DNA of 64,000 bases from Kaistella treverensis (GCF_900114045.1 NZ_FORQ01000001.1:558001-622000); one strand, 5' to 3'; shown: positions 8,410-17,990, counted from the first letter of the stretch. Notes: generated by a model not told the origin, from the letters alone. A program made the numbers and translations.

Positions 8410-9534
8410 ATGAACGCAGATATTCCCAGCGTAGATCTTATCGCGAAAATAAGCCCGGCGAAAATCATTAAAATCATGAAAGACCCGGTAAAATCTGCAA
8501 AAGCAGTGAAACTGGTGTACTCAAATGATGGGGAAAGTCTGGGAATTTCCCGCCGTAAAAGGGGCAAAAATTTCACTTATTTTCTCGGTGACGAAAAGGT
8601 AAAAGATAAGGAGGAATTGGAGCGCATAAAAAAGCTCGCAATTCCTCCCGCCTGGGAAGATGTCTGGATTTGTGCTTTGCAGAACGGTCACCTTCAGGCT
8701 ACCGGAATTGACGCAAAACGCCGGAAACAATACCGATATCACCCGGTTTGGAATGCGCTGAGAAATCATACTAAGTTTTACCGGATGCTTCAGTTTGGTG
8801 AAATTTTACCAACCATTCGTCTTCAGCTTGAAAAAGATCTGTCTAGAAGAAATCTTGACAAAAGAAAGGTTTTGGCTTTGGTGGTGAGTTTGATGGAACG
8901 CACCAACATCCGAATCGGAAATAATATTTACGAAAAGCTTTACGGTTCTTTTGGGTTGACGACGCTAAAAGATAAACACGTAAATATTACCGGCCAAAAG
9001 ATTAAATTTTCTTTTAAAGGTAAAAAAGGTGTTTACCACGACATCGACCTTAAAAACAGAAAACTTGCTATTGCGGTGAAAAACTGCCGCGATATTCCCG
9101 GCAAGGAACTGTTCCAATATTACGACGATGACGGTAAACGCCACGCAATAGAAAGCGGAATGGTAAATGAATATATCAAGGAAATAAGTGGTGAAGATTT
9201 TACCGCGAAAGATTTCCGAACTTGGTCCGGAACAGTAAACGCACTGATTGCTTTTAAAGAAATTGAAGCCGCAACCGATCCGGAAGAGAAGACAACCCAA
9301 AAAGCAAAAATTAAAAAAGCGATTGAGCTTGTCGCCTGTGAACTCGGCAATACCAGCACGGTTTGCAGAAAATATTATATTCATCCGCTGATTTTGAATC
9401 TGTACGAAAGCGATTCGATTAAAAAATATCTGGACGAACTGGACGAGTTGGAAGTAGATGACGGAAAATCCGGTTTAACAAAAGAAGAATTGACTGTGAT
9501 GAAAATTCTGAAAAATGAAAAACCAGGTCTTTAA
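8410..9534 (+). CDS. DNA topoisomerase IB (poxvirus-like)
   Basis: Type IB topoisomerases relax supercoils by a 3'-phosphotyrosyl intermediate without ATP. The 374-residue product has the bacterial/poxvirus-type architecture: an N-terminal clamp (FTYFLGDEKVKD... AIPPAWEDVWIC), the catalytic domain with Arg in RIGN near residue 167, Lys in KFSFKGKKG, Arg in FRTWSG, and the nucleophilic Tyr in CRKYYIHP near residue 320. It starts 3 bases after the small lipoprotein gene and is closed by a strong terminator shared with the convergent exonuclease gene. Confidence 0.9.
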   Translation: MNADIPSVDLIAKISPAKIIKIMKDPVKSAKAVKLVYSNDGESLGISRRKRGKNFTYFLGDEKVKDKEELERIKKLAIPPAWEDVWICALQNGHLQATGIDAKRRKQYRYHPVWNALRNHTKFYRMLQFGEILPTIRLQLEKDLSRRNLDKRKVLALVVSLMERTNIRIGNNIYEKLYGSFGLTTLKDKHVNITGQKIKFSFKGKKGVYHDIDLKNRKLAIAVKNCRDIPGKELFQYYDDDGKRHAIESGMVNEYIKEISGEDFTAKDFRTWSGTVNALIAFKEIEAATDPEEKTTQKAKIKKAIELVACELGNTSTVCRKYYIHPLILNLYESDSIKKYLDELDELEVDDGKSGLTKEELTVMKILKNEKPGL

Positions 9535-9545
9535 TATAAATCACA

Positions 9546-9578
9546 AAAATTACCGGTTTTAGCCGGTAATTTTTTTTC
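9546..9578. terminator. Bidirectional terminator between topoisomerase IB and exonuclease genes
   Basis: AATTACCGG (9548-9556) and CCGGTAATT (9563-9571) form a perfect stem with loop TTTTAG, followed by T-runs. The TTTTAG loop recurs in other terminators of this window. Confidence 0.85.
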
Positions 9579-9599
9579 AATAATTTCATTTATAGCGCT

Positions 9600-10376
9600 T
9601 TAAAATTCTTTTAATTCAATCCAGGTTGGAACGTGGTCGCTTGATTTTTCCCAACCGCGAACTTCTTTATCTACTCCACCACTTTTTAAATATGGAAGCA
9701 CCGAGGGCGAAAGCAAAAAATGATCGATTCGCATTCCGGCATCGCGTTCATAAGCTTTCCGGAAATAGTCGTAGAAAGTATAAATAGTTTTGTCTGGAAA
9801 TAAATAGCGAATTGCGTCTGTCCAGCCCTGGTTTAAAACTTCCTGATAAGCTTTTCTAGCTTCGGGAAAAAACAGCGCGTCCTTGATATATTTCTCTGGT
9901 TTGTACACATCTTTTTCCGTCGGAATTACGTTAAAATCACCGCAAATAATCACCGGTTTTCCCGAGCTGATGAGCACTTCTGCCTGCGCGTCAAAATGCT
10001 GAAACCAGTTCATTTTATAATCAAATTTGGGTCCCGGCGCGGGATTTCCGTTCGGTAAATAAATGCAAACCAAGGTCAGTTTTTCCAGTTGAACTTCCAG
10101 ATATCGGCTTGCTGAATCATCATCATTTCCGGGTAAAGCCGTTTTCAGGACTTTTGGTTTTTCATCTTTGGTGAGAATTGCAACGCCATTCCAGCTTTTT
10201 TGTCCGAGCCAAATCGCGTGATAACCGGCTTCCAACAACTCATTTTCAGGAAACTTTTCCTGTGGCGCTTTCAGTTCCTGCAAGCAAACCACATCGGGTT
10301 TTTCCTGCGCAAGCCATTTTAAAAGGACTGGCAATCTGCCGTTAATGCCGTTTACATTGTAGGTTGCAATTTTCAT
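9600..10376 (-). CDS. xth: Exodeoxyribonuclease III
   Basis: This apurinic/apyrimidinic endonuclease and 3'-5' exonuclease acts in base-excision repair. The 258-residue product has the full endonuclease/exonuclease/phosphatase fold: MKIATYNVNGINGRL, the metal ligand Glu in CLQELKAP, GDFNVIPTEKDVY near residue 148, RIDHFLLSP and the catalytic His in SSDHVPTW near 247. The upstream sequence holds a TAnnTTTG element lying exactly between the arms of a perfect inverted repeat, which may be an operator. The gene is convergent with topoisomerase IB. Confidence 0.94.
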   Translation of the reverse strand: MKIATYNVNGINGRLPVLLKWLAQEKPDVVCLQELKAPQEKFPENELLEAGYHAIWLGQKSWNGVAILTKDEKPKVLKTALPGNDDDSASRYLEVQLEKLTLVCIYLPNGNPAPGPKFDYKMNWFQHFDAQAEVLISSGKPVIICGDFNVIPTEKDVYKPEKYIKDALFFPEARKAYQEVLNQGWTDAIRYLFPDKTIYTFYDYFRKAYERDAGMRIDHFLLSPSVLPYLKSGGVDKEVRGWEKSSDHVPTWIELKEF

Positions 10377-10383
10377 ATTGTGG

Positions 10384-10409
10384 TACTTTTCTCAAAATTA
10401 AGAAAAGTA
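10384..10409 (-). promoter_or_regulatory. Promoter of xth inside a 9-bp inverted repeat
   Basis: TACTTTTCT (10384-10392) and AGAAAAGTA (10401-10409) are exact reverse complements. The 8 bases between them read TAATTTTG on the minus strand, a full -7 match. The start codon is 8 bases downstream. A dimeric regulator could bind the arms and block the promoter (inference). Confidence 0.5.
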
Positions 10410-10450
10410 ATCGAAATGAAAAATGGAATTTCGTGATGGTGTAAAAGCAA

Positions 10451-10480
10451 AAAAAAATGCCCTTAAAAGGGCATTTTTTT
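10451..10480 (-). terminator. Terminator of the ferredoxin operon
   Basis: AAAAAAATGCCCTT (10451-10464) pairs with AAGGGCATTTTTTT (10467-10480). On the minus strand the hairpin ends in a U-run just after the ferredoxin stop codon. Confidence 0.85.
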
Positions 10481-10485
10481 TATTT

Positions 10486-10818
10486 TTATGGATACGGCGC
10501 GATCTGAACTTCCAAACCGTCAATCTCTTCGGTGATGTGGATTTGGCAACCGAGCCTGCTGCTGTCCTGCACATGGAAGGCTTCACTCAGCATAGCGTCT
10601 TCTTCTTCACCCATTTCCTGTAGGTTTTCGGAACCTTCCAAAACATAAACCTGACACGAGGCGCACATGGCCATACCGCCGCAAACGCCGATTGTTCCTT
10701 CTTCTGCAAGTTCATACGAGCGGATGACTTCCATTAAGTTCATCGACATATCCGTTGGCGCGACAACTTCGTGAATATCACCATTCCGGTCGGTAATTTT
10801 TAGCGCGATATCTTGCAT
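10486..10818 (-). CDS. 2Fe-2S ferredoxin (adrenodoxin type)
   Basis: This 110-residue electron carrier binds one [2Fe-2S] cluster through four Cys: CxxxxxCxxC in GVCGGMAMCASCQ plus a distal Cys in RLGCQIHI. This spacing is that of the adrenodoxin/putidaredoxin subgroup. It lies 42 bases downstream of a ferredoxin-NADP+ reductase-like gene on the same strand, so the two probably form an NADPH-to-ferredoxin electron chain. The acceptor enzyme is not in the window. Confidence 0.9.
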   Translation of the reverse strand: MQDIALKITDRNGDIHEVVAPTDMSMNLMEVIRSYELAEEGTIGVCGGMAMCASCQVYVLEGSENLQEMGEEEDAMLSEAFHVQDSSRLGCQIHITEEIDGLEVQIAPYP

Positions 10819-10860
10819 TTTTTTTGAAAAATTTAATTAAATGGAAAAAAAAGGGCTGAT

Positions 10861-11913
10861 TTAGTCGATTTTTTTTACAACTGCTTTTTCAGCTTCTTTT
10901 CGGCTTCCGTCGAAACCATCAATTCCGCTGACTGTTGTATATTTCAAAACGAATTTTTTACCTGGATTGAGCATGTTATAAACACTTTGACACATCAAAG
11001 TTGCCTCGTGGAAACCACATAAAATCAGCTTCAGTTTTCCCGGATAGGTATTGACGTCGCCAATGGCATAAACACCAGGAATATTGGTTTGATAATCCAA
11101 AGCATTATTCACCACAATTGCGTTTTTTTCAATTTCCAGACCCCAATTTGCGATATCACCCAATTTCGGTGTAAGACCGAAAAGCGGAATAAAGTAATCG
11201 GTTTCAAGGTCATAGATTTCACCATCTTTTTCCACGGTAATTGCGGTTAATTTTCCGTCGCCTTTCAAGCCACGAACTTCTGCAGGTGTCACCATGTGAA
11301 TTTTCCCCTGATCTTTCAGCGCCTGCACTTTTTCTACAGAATCCAAAGCGCCACGGAATTCATTTCTACGGTGAATTAAAGTAACATCACTCGCAATGTC
11401 GGTTAAAAATATGCTCCAATCCAAAGCCGAATCTCCGCCACCGGCAATTACGACTTTTTTATTTCGGAAATGTTCAGGTTCTTTAATGAAATATTCAACA
11501 CCATTTTCTTCATAATCTGCCAAGTTGTCCAGTGCAGGTTTTCTTGGCTCAAAAGTACCGAGACCACCAGCAATTGCAACTGCCTTAGCGTGGTGTACCG
11601 TTCCTTTATTGGTAATGACTTCAAAAGTGCCATCTTCCAGTTTTTTAAGCGTTTGCGCAGTTTCACCTAAAGTAAAACCTGGCTGAAACTGCTTAATTTG
11701 CTCCATTAAATTATCCACCAATGCGCCGGCGTTGATGGAAGGAAATCCGGGAATATCAAAAATGGGTTTTTTCGGGTAAAGTTCAGTTAACTGGCCACCA
11801 GGCTGTGGAAGAGCGTCGATGATATGACATTTTAATTTTAGTAAACCGGCTTCAAAAACCGCAAAAAGTCCTGTGGGACCAGCTCCTATAATCAATATAT
11901 CAGTTGTAATCAT
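10861..11913 (-). CDS. Ferredoxin--NADP+ reductase, thioredoxin-reductase-like type
   Basis: The 350-residue flavoprotein has an N-terminal FAD-binding motif (ILIIGAGPTGLFA), a central NADP-binding motif (VVIAGGGDSALDW) and the C-terminal flavin motif (GVYAIGDVNTYPGKLKLI). It lacks the CxxC disulfide of thioredoxin reductase, which fits the YumC-type ferredoxin-NADP+ reductase subgroup. Position directly upstream of a 2Fe-2S ferredoxin supports that partner. A canonical -7 element lies 28 bases before the start. Confidence 0.9.
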   Translation of the reverse strand: MITTDILIIGAGPTGLFAVFEAGLLKLKCHIIDALPQPGGQLTELYPKKPIFDIPGFPSINAGALVDNLMEQIKQFQPGFTLGETAQTLKKLEDGTFEVITNKGTVHHAKAVAIAGGLGTFEPRKPALDNLADYEENGVEYFIKEPEHFRNKKVVIAGGGDSALDWSIFLTDIASDVTLIHRRNEFRGALDSVEKVQALKDQGKIHMVTPAEVRGLKGDGKLTAITVEKDGEIYDLETDYFIPLFGLTPKLGDIANWGLEIEKNAIVVNNALDYQTNIPGVYAIGDVNTYPGKLKLILCGFHEATLMCQSVYNMLNPGKKFVLKYTTVSGIDGFDGSRKEAEKAVVKKID

Positions 11914-11941
11914 TAAAATATTTTTTTAGAGAATAATTGTG

Positions 11942-11949
11942 CAAATTTA
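11942..11949 (-). promoter_or_regulatory. -7 element (TAAATTTG) of the ferredoxin reductase gene
   Basis: The minus strand reads TAAATTTG 28 bases before the start codon; no clear -33 TTG is seen. Confidence 0.5.
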
Positions 11950-12056
11950 CGAAAAATTAAAAGATTTCTAAATGCCCGCCGATGAATAATTTCACAGAAC
12001 TACGCGACCAAAAGGCATTTTCTGCAGTATGGCAAATATTTTGCAAAAGCATGACC

Positions 12057-12824
12057 ATGAAAAAGATTTTTTTGCTGTCTGCATTTCTGTTTCTTACACA
12101 GATTTTCGGACAAAAACTCAATAATATTCAGTCGGGAGAGGTGCTGAAATACCGAATTCACTACGGACCGCTGAATGCCGGAACGGCAACTTTAACCACT
12201 TTAAAAACCACTTATTTAGGCGAACCCCATTTCTATGTGAAAGGCCACGGCAGAACAACCGGTGCGGTGCGGGCTTTCTTTAAAGTTGAAGATAATTACG
12301 AAAGTTTTATCAACTACAACACCGGTTTGCCGAGTTTTTACGTTCGAAACGTAAAGGAAGGAAACTACACACAGCATTACGAAACGGTTTTCAATCATAA
12401 AAACCAGACGGTATTGCTTACCGATAAAGAAAAAAATAAAACCACAGTAGAAAAATCGGTGAAGGGAGTTCAGGATATGCTTTCAGCTTTTTATTATCTA
12501 AGAAGTTTGGATCAGGATGAACTGAAAGTTGGTACCATCAAAAAGATGAATATCTGGATTGATGACGAAATGTTTCCGTTTCAGCTAAAAGTTGTAGGAA
12601 CTGAAAATATTAAAACCAAATTTGGTTATATCAACAGCTTGAAAATTATTCCCCAGGTAATGAGCGGCCGCGTTTTCAAAGATAAAGAAGGTGTTACATT
12701 GTACGTCAGCAATGACCGTAACCACGTGCCACTTTCTATAAAAGCTGAACTTGTGGTAGGTTCTTTAGTGGCAGCCATCGATTCTTTCCACAAAGTGAAA
12801 TATCCGCTAAACTTCACCAAATAA
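12057..12824 (+). CDS. DUF3108 domain periplasmic protein
   Basis: The 255-residue product begins with a signal peptide (MKKIFLLSAFLFLTQIFGQ) followed by a DUF3108 domain (SGEVLKYRIHYGPLNAGTATLT... near residue 28). The domain is predicted to be beta-rich and to lie in the periplasm; its function is unknown. Upstream in-frame ATGs at 11982 and 12051 would add up to 25 residues before the signal peptide, so the ATG at 12057 is preferred. A strong terminator follows. Confidence 0.82.
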   Translation: MKKIFLLSAFLFLTQIFGQKLNNIQSGEVLKYRIHYGPLNAGTATLTTLKTTYLGEPHFYVKGHGRTTGAVRAFFKVEDNYESFINYNTGLPSFYVRNVKEGNYTQHYETVFNHKNQTVLLTDKEKNKTTVEKSVKGVQDMLSAFYYLRSLDQDELKVGTIKKMNIWIDDEMFPFQLKVVGTENIKTKFGYINSLKIIPQVMSGRVFKDKEGVTLYVSNDRNHVPLSIKAELVVGSLVAAIDSFHKVKYPLNFTK

Positions 12825-12849
12825 ACATATACAATTTAGCTAAAATTAA

Positions 12850-12877
12850 AAAAAACGGTCTTTTAACCGTTTTTTTT
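12850..12877 (+). terminator. Terminator of the DUF3108 gene
   Basis: ACGGT (12855-12859) pairs with ACCGT (12866-12870), extended by A-run/T-run pairing, with a U-run of eight. The loop CTTTTA again resembles the recurrent terminator loop. Confidence 0.8.
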
Positions 12878-12941
12878 GTGAAAAATATAAAGCTGATGTA
12901 ACAAAAACGGTTTCGCGATTGTCTTATCACTAAAACAAACC

Positions 12942-15365
12942 ATGAAGCTAACGAGTGCCACCATTTTTCTTTTTTTATCTTTTGCCGGCGCGCACGCACA
13001 AACCGTAAAAAACGACAGTATCAGCCGGAAAAAAATACAGATTACCAGAATTGATCAGCCTATAAAGATTGATGGGCACCTGGACGAAGAAGTCTGGAAA
13101 AATGCCGCTGTAGCACGGAATTTCGTTGAATTTCAACCAAAAAATGGAAATCCGGAAGCACATGAGTTCCGTACGGAAGTTCGTGTTTTGTACGACGATA
13201 CTGGTATTTATTTCGGTGCTAAAATGTACGATCCGGATCCAAGTAAAATAGCAAAAGAACTGGTAGAACGGGACAATGTGGGAAATGATGACTTTTTCGA
13301 TGTGGTTATTAATGGATACAACGATCACCAGCAAAGTCTGGAGTTTATAATTATGCCAAGCGGCGTGCAGTTTGACGCGAAAATGACCAACGATTACGGT
13401 GAAGATTCCAACTGGAGCGCCGTGTGGTACAGCGGCACAAATATCGACGATGAAGGCTGGACAGCCGAGTTGAAAATTCCGTACTCAGAACTGCGTTTTC
13501 CGAAAAAGGATATTCAGGAATGGGGATTGAACTTCGTACGCCTCATTAACCGGACAAAAGTAAAATCAACCTGGAATTTCATCGATAACAAAAAAGGTTC
13601 TTTTCTGCTTTACGACGGTGTTATGCAAGGTATTGAAAACATTCAACCGCCAGTGCGACTCTCCTTTCTTCCCTACTTTTCGACTTATTTAAATAATTTC
13701 GACGGCAAAACTTCCACCATTGTAAATGGCGGAATGGATGTGAAATACGGTATTAATGATGCTTTTACTTTGGACACCACTTTAATTCCGGATTTCGGGC
13801 AAACTGCTTTTGATGACAATATTTTAAATTTAGGCCCTTTTGAGCAGCAATTTTCTGAAAAACGTTCGTTTTTCACCGAAGGAACGGAGCTTTTCAGCAA
13901 AGGAAATCTCTTTTATTCACGTCGTGTCGGCGATTATCCTTCGCGCTATCCGGAATTAAGCGACGACGAAACTTTAGTTGAAAACCTACAGAAAGTAAAA
14001 TTGCTGAACGCGACAAAAATTTCTGGCCGTACAAATAAAGGTTTGGGAATCGGTTTCTTTAATGCAATTACGAAAAAAACCGAGGTTGACATTAAAAATA
14101 CTGTTACCGGCGAAATTCGCACAGAAACAGTAGAACCTTTGGCCAACTACAACGTATTTGTTTTCGACCAGCGTTTTAACGGCAATTCCTCGGTTTCCTT
14201 AATCAATACCAATGTTACCCGCGCCGGCGATTTCCGCGATGCTAATGCCACGGCTTTTTTGGTGGATTTAACCGACAAAAAAAATAAATACAATTTTTCC
14301 GGTGCCGTGCGCGGAAGTTATGTTAGGGATGGCAACAGCGACTTTGGAACAAATATTAACGCCGGTCTCGCAAAAATTTATGGCAAAAGCACTTATCAGG
14401 CTGGCTTTCAGGCTGTTTCAAAAGATTACAACATCGATGATTTGGGCTACACAGGTCAAACCAATTATGTTCGCTACAACGGAAATTACGGTTACCGCTT
14501 GTTGCAACCCTCAAAAAGCTTCAACAATATCAATCTGAACATCAATCTGGGATATGCGCGTCGACTTGAAACTGATTTATTTAAATCCTTTGAAGTCCAT
14601 AGCAGCATTGGTTTTCAGGATAAGAAATTCCGTAATTTTGGTGGCGGACTTCTTTTCACACCAAATGGTGAAAACGATTTGTACGAGCCACGCGTTTTCG
14701 GAAAATACCTTTATGTTCCGGCTTTTATCAATCCGTGGATATGGTTTAATTCAGACAACCGTAAAAAGTTCACGTACAATTTCAGCATCGATTATTACGC
14801 TTATGATCAAACCGGCAGATATCGCCTGAACAATGATTTGGGAATAAATTACCGCTTAAATGACCATTTTTCTTTGAATTACCAGGGTGTTTTACAAACC
14901 AGCAATGAGGAGCAAGGTTTTGCAGGTGAAAATCTCGGCACAATTTACATCGGAAACCGAAACCGAAATACCGTGATCAATGGTTTATCATCGAAATATA
15001 CCATCAACAATAAAATGGCGCTGACCTTCAGTTTAAGACATTATTACACCGAAGTGAATTATACGAAATTCGGCACTTTAGAAGAAAACGGGCGCGTAAG
15101 ACCTGTTGATAACTATTCGAAAAACAACCAAACTTATAATTCCTGGAATGTGGATATGCGATATTCGTGGTGGTTTGCACCGGGCAGCCAGCTGACTTTG
15201 TTGTACCAAAATGCCGCTCAAAACTATCTGGATTATTCCAGAATAAATTTCGGCAAAAACTTCAGTAATTTATTTAATGAACCCATGAACAACACGCTCA
15301 GTTTAAAAGTTTCTTATTACATCGATTATAATCAGGCGAAAAACTGGTTCAAACAGAAAAGCTAA
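12942..15365 (+). CDS. DUF5916 outer-membrane protein with CBM9-like domain
   Basis: The 807-residue product has a signal peptide (MKLTSATIFLFLSFAGAHAQ), an N-terminal family-9 carbohydrate-binding-like domain (IDGHLDEEVWKNAA... to about residue 230) and a long DUF5916 region. The latter is rich in alternating aromatic and polar residues typical of an outer-membrane beta-barrel and contains FFTEGTELF. Such proteins are frequent in Bacteroidetes; ligand and role are unknown. It stands alone and is closed by a bidirectional terminator. Confidence 0.85.
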   Translation: MKLTSATIFLFLSFAGAHAQTVKNDSISRKKIQITRIDQPIKIDGHLDEEVWKNAAVARNFVEFQPKNGNPEAHEFRTEVRVLYDDTGIYFGAKMYDPDPSKIAKELVERDNVGNDDFFDVVINGYNDHQQSLEFIIMPSGVQFDAKMTNDYGEDSNWSAVWYSGTNIDDEGWTAELKIPYSELRFPKKDIQEWGLNFVRLINRTKVKSTWNFIDNKKGSFLLYDGVMQGIENIQPPVRLSFLPYFSTYLNNFDGKTSTIVNGGMDVKYGINDAFTLDTTLIPDFGQTAFDDNILNLGPFEQQFSEKRSFFTEGTELFSKGNLFYSRRVGDYPSRYPELSDDETLVENLQKVKLLNATKISGRTNKGLGIGFFNAITKKTEVDIKNTVTGEIRTETVEPLANYNVFVFDQRFNGNSSVSLINTNVTRAGDFRDANATAFLVDLTDKKNKYNFSGAVRGSYVRDGNSDFGTNINAGLAKIYGKSTYQAGFQAVSKDYNIDDLGYTGQTNYVRYNGNYGYRLLQPSKSFNNINLNINLGYARRLETDLFKSFEVHSSIGFQDKKFRNFGGGLLFTPNGENDLYEPRVFGKYLYVPAFINPWIWFNSDNRKKFTYNFSIDYYAYDQTGRYRLNNDLGINYRLNDHFSLNYQGVLQTSNEEQGFAGENLGTIYIGNRNRNTVINGLSSKYTINNKMALTFSLRHYYTEVNYTKFGTLEENGRVRPVDNYSKNNQTYNSWNVDMRYSWWFAPGSQLTLLYQNAAQNYLDYSRINFGKNFSNLFNEPMNNTLSLKVSYYIDYNQAKNWFKQKS

Positions 15366-15385
15366 ATTTCTCTTCATAACTAAAG

Positions 15386-15415
15386 AAAAAGCTTCCGGAA
15401 AATCCGGAAGCTTTT
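15386..15415. terminator. Bidirectional terminator
   Basis: GCTTCCGGA (15391-15399) pairs perfectly with TCCGGAAGC (15403-15411), flanked by A-run and T-run, between the convergent DUF5916 and pheS genes. Confidence 0.85.
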
Positions 15416-15459
15416 ATATTTAAGAAAAATTTGCCGCTAAAAGGCCAAATTTTTTGGTT

Positions 15460-16470
15460 TTACAAACTTTTAAATTGCTGCAACATTCGGATGTCATTTT
15501 CGAAAAACATGCGGATGTCACTCATTTGATAAAGCAGCATTACAATTCTTTCGATACCCATTCCGAAAGCGTAACCTGAAAATTTATCAGGGTCGATGTT
15601 GACATTTGTTAAAACCGCGGGATCCACCATTCCGCAACCCATAATTTCGAGCCAACCAGTTCCTTTTGTAATGCGGTAATCGGTTTCGGAATTTAAACCC
15701 CAATATACATCAACTTCCGCGGAAGGTTCTGTAAACGGGAAATAAGACGGACGCAACCTGATTTTTGATTTACCAAAAAGCTCGGTGGTGAAATATTGAA
15801 TGGTTTGTTTCAAATCCGCGAAACTTACGTTCTGATCGATGTAAAGACCTTCGATCTGATGAAAGATACAGTGAGATCTGCTTGAAATTGCTTCATTCCG
15901 GAAAACGCGGCCCGGCGACAAGATACGCATCGGCGGCTCATTATTTTCCATATAGCGTATCTGCACCGATGAAGTGTGCGTTCTCAGCAAAATATCAGGA
16001 TCGGTTTCAATGAAAAAAGTGTCCTGCATATCGCGCGCCGGGTGATATTCGGGCAAATTGAGCGCGGTAAAATTGTGCCAGTCATCTTCGATTTCCGGGC
16101 CGTCTGCTACCGCAAAACCAATAGAACGAAAGATTTCGATGATTTGGTTTTTCACTAAATTAATCGGATGCCGCGTACCTAATTCCGATGGATAACCGGG
16201 TTTTGTAAGGTCATCTTTTTCCAGAATAATCTGCGATGTCGAAGAATTTTTCAGCTCCACGAGTTTGGTTTCTACCGCCTGTTTAAGCGTGTTTATTTTC
16301 TGACCAAATTCTTTTTTCTGCTCGCTCGGGACATCTTTAAACATAGAAAAAATATCATTTAAAATGCCCTTTTTTCCGCTGAATTTTATTCGGAACTGTT
16401 CAATTTCATCTTTGTTTGCAGACTGGAAATTTCCCACTTCCACCAACAGTTCATCTATTTTTTCTAACAT
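15460..16470 (-). CDS. pheS: Phenylalanine--tRNA ligase alpha subunit
   Basis: PheS is the catalytic subunit of the alpha2-beta2 PheRS. The 336-residue protein has the N-terminal coiled coil (about residues 1-85), then class II motif 2 ([10 protein letters not shown] followed by [16 protein letters not shown]) and motif 3 ([14 protein letters not shown]-like block, here [14 protein letters not shown] near residue 310). The pheT partner is not adjacent, which is common in this group. It lies downstream of rdgB on the same strand but has its own -7 element. Confidence 0.96.
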   Translation of the reverse strand: MLEKIDELLVEVGNFQSANKDEIEQFRIKFSGKKGILNDIFSMFKDVPSEQKKEFGQKINTLKQAVETKLVELKNSSTSQIILEKDDLTKPGYPSELGTRHPINLVKNQIIEIFRSIGFAVADGPEIEDDWHNFTALNLPEYHPARDMQDTFFIETDPDILLRTHTSSVQIRYMENNEPPMRILSPGRVFRNEAISSRSHCIFHQIEGLYIDQNVSFADLKQTIQYFTTELFGKSKIRLRPSYFPFTEPSAEVDVYWGLNSETDYRITKGTGWLEIMGCGMVDPAVLTNVNIDPDKFSGYAFGMGIERIVMLLYQMSDIRMFFENDIRMLQQFKSL

Positions 16471-16490
16471 CTTCTTAAATATAGTGAGTG

Positions 16491-16498
16491 CAAAAATA
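16491..16498 (-). promoter_or_regulatory. -7 element (TATTTTTG) of pheS
   Basis: The minus strand reads TATTTTTG 20 bases before the pheS start, an exact TAnnTTTG match. Confidence 0.4.
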
Positions 16499-16551
16499 CG
16501 GTTTTTAGATCAAAAAAACTGGCCGCTTTTTGGGCAAATTTTTCAGAATTT

Positions 16552-17133
16552 CTAAACTTCTTCCGCCATAAAATCCAGCAACTGATCGATGGCTTTCCGG
16601 CGGTGACTGATTTTGTTTTTCTCCTCCATGGGCATTTCTGCAAAAGTAATTTCGTAATTGTCCGGCTGAAAAATGGGATCATAACCAAAACCTTCAGAAC
16701 CGCTCAGTTCTCTGCGAATCTGTCCGTAAATTCTTCCTTCAAAATAATGAACTCCGTTCTCATCCATTAAGCACATTACCGTGACAAAATAAGCTTTTCG
16801 GTTTTCCTCGTGCTCCATTTCTCCCAGTACTTTGGCCATATTTTTTGCAAAATCGTGTTTGCCGGCATACCGCGCAGAGTAAATCCCGGGACGGCCGTCC
16901 AACGCATCTACAACCAAGCCGGAATCATCACCAAGACTGGCTTTTCCGGTGGTTTTAAAACAATATTCAGCTTTGATGCACGCGTTCTCGCGAAAGGTAT
17001 TTCCGTCTTCCACAATCTCATCGTGAATGTCATAATCGGTGAGCGAAGTCACTGTAAATTTTTCCCCTAAAATCTGCTGAATTTCTTCTTTTTTATGTTG
17101 ATTGTGTGTGGCGACAAGAATTTCTTTCTTCAT
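16552..17133 (-). CDS. rdgB: Non-canonical purine NTP pyrophosphatase (RdgB/HAM1)
   Basis: This 193-residue enzyme hydrolyses dITP, ITP and XTP to the monophosphates, keeping damaged purines out of DNA and RNA. Family signatures are clear: ILVATHNQHKKEEI at the N-terminus, DDSGLVVDALDGRPGIYSAR near residue 66, GFGYDPIF near 145 and SHRRKA near 175. Length is typical. It is 20 bases downstream of the CPBP protease gene and upstream of pheS on the same strand. Confidence 0.95.
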   Translation of the reverse strand: MKKEILVATHNQHKKEEIQQILGEKFTVTSLTDYDIHDEIVEDGNTFRENACIKAEYCFKTTGKASLGDDSGLVVDALDGRPGIYSARYAGKHDFAKNMAKVLGEMEHEENRKAYFVTVMCLMDENGVHYFEGRIYGQIRRELSGSEGFGYDPIFQPDNYEITFAEMPMEEKNKISHRRKAIDQLLDFMAEEV

Positions 17134-17153
17134 AAATTCAGTTTAATTAATGA

Positions 17154-17990
17154 CTATTGGTCCTGATAATGAACCCGGTATTTTCGGGTAAATAAAATAT
17201 AAAATGTGGTAAACAGAACGATGCCGATGCCGAGAAAAAGCCATTCGGACATTTTTGCGGCGTCCGCAAAACTTTCACTTTTGGTATAAAAAAGCAAAAT
17301 GCTGGAACATAAATTATTGAAAGCGTGCAGTAAAATTGGTAAAAGCAAAGATTTTGTTTTGTAATACACCAAACCCAAAACGCTACCGAGCAACACTGCA
17401 CCTACGAACTGCCAGGGATTTCCGTGCACCAAGCCGAAAGTTACCGAAGAAATCAAAATGGCATAAAACGGCCGCATGCCTTTGTTCAGCAAACCTTTCA
17501 TGATGATTCCACGGAAAACAATTTCCTCAAATAGCGGCGCCATAAAAACGGCAAGCACAATAAGTGTAGCTGGATTTGACGTCATCTGTTCCATCAATCT
17601 ACTGAAGTAATCATAATATTTACCGAAAAAGGGACCAGTAATAGGAATTTGTGAAGTAATAAATTCTGCGATAAACATCATTCCCAACATCATCGGAAAA
17701 ATCAAAACGTAGGTCATGAAATTGGTGGGCGCAAAATTGAAATTCAATTTTTTACCGGTGCTGGGACGGCAAATAAAATAATCAAAAAAGAAAATAGCGC
17801 CCACAAATAATGCCGCATTGGAAATCAGCAAGTAAAAATCCTCATACTGAAAATTGACGTTAAAGCCAAAAACACTCACCACATTCATCAAGGAAATCAG
17901 GGTAACTCCGGCAATGGCACCGGCCACAAGCGCCACAGCACCTTTAAAACCGAAAGTGTATTTTGGAGCGCGGGATTTTACTTCCATCAA
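17154..17990 (-). CDS. CPBP family intramembrane glutamic protease
   Basis: The 278-residue membrane protein has about seven to eight hydrophobic helices and the Abi/CPBP (Rce1-like) motifs: EEIVFRG near residue 158, FGLVHGN near 190 and LLHAFNN near 225, which provide the catalytic Glu and His residues. Members cleave membrane-bound substrates or process prenylated or bacteriocin-type peptides; the substrate here is unknown. It lies upstream of rdgB in the same direction with its own -7 element. Confidence 0.88.
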   Translation of the reverse strand: MMEVKSRAPKYTFGFKGAVALVAGAIAGVTLISLMNVVSVFGFNVNFQYEDFYLLISNAALFVGAIFFFDYFICRPSTGKKLNFNFAPTNFMTYVLIFPMMLGMMFIAEFITSQIPITGPFFGKYYDYFSRLMEQMTSNPATLIVLAVFMAPLFEEIVFRGIIMKGLLNKGMRPFYAILISSVTFGLVHGNPWQFVGAVLLGSVLGLVYYKTKSLLLPILLHAFNNLCSSILLFYTKSESFADAAKMSEWLFLGIGIVLFTTFYILFTRKYRVHYQDQ

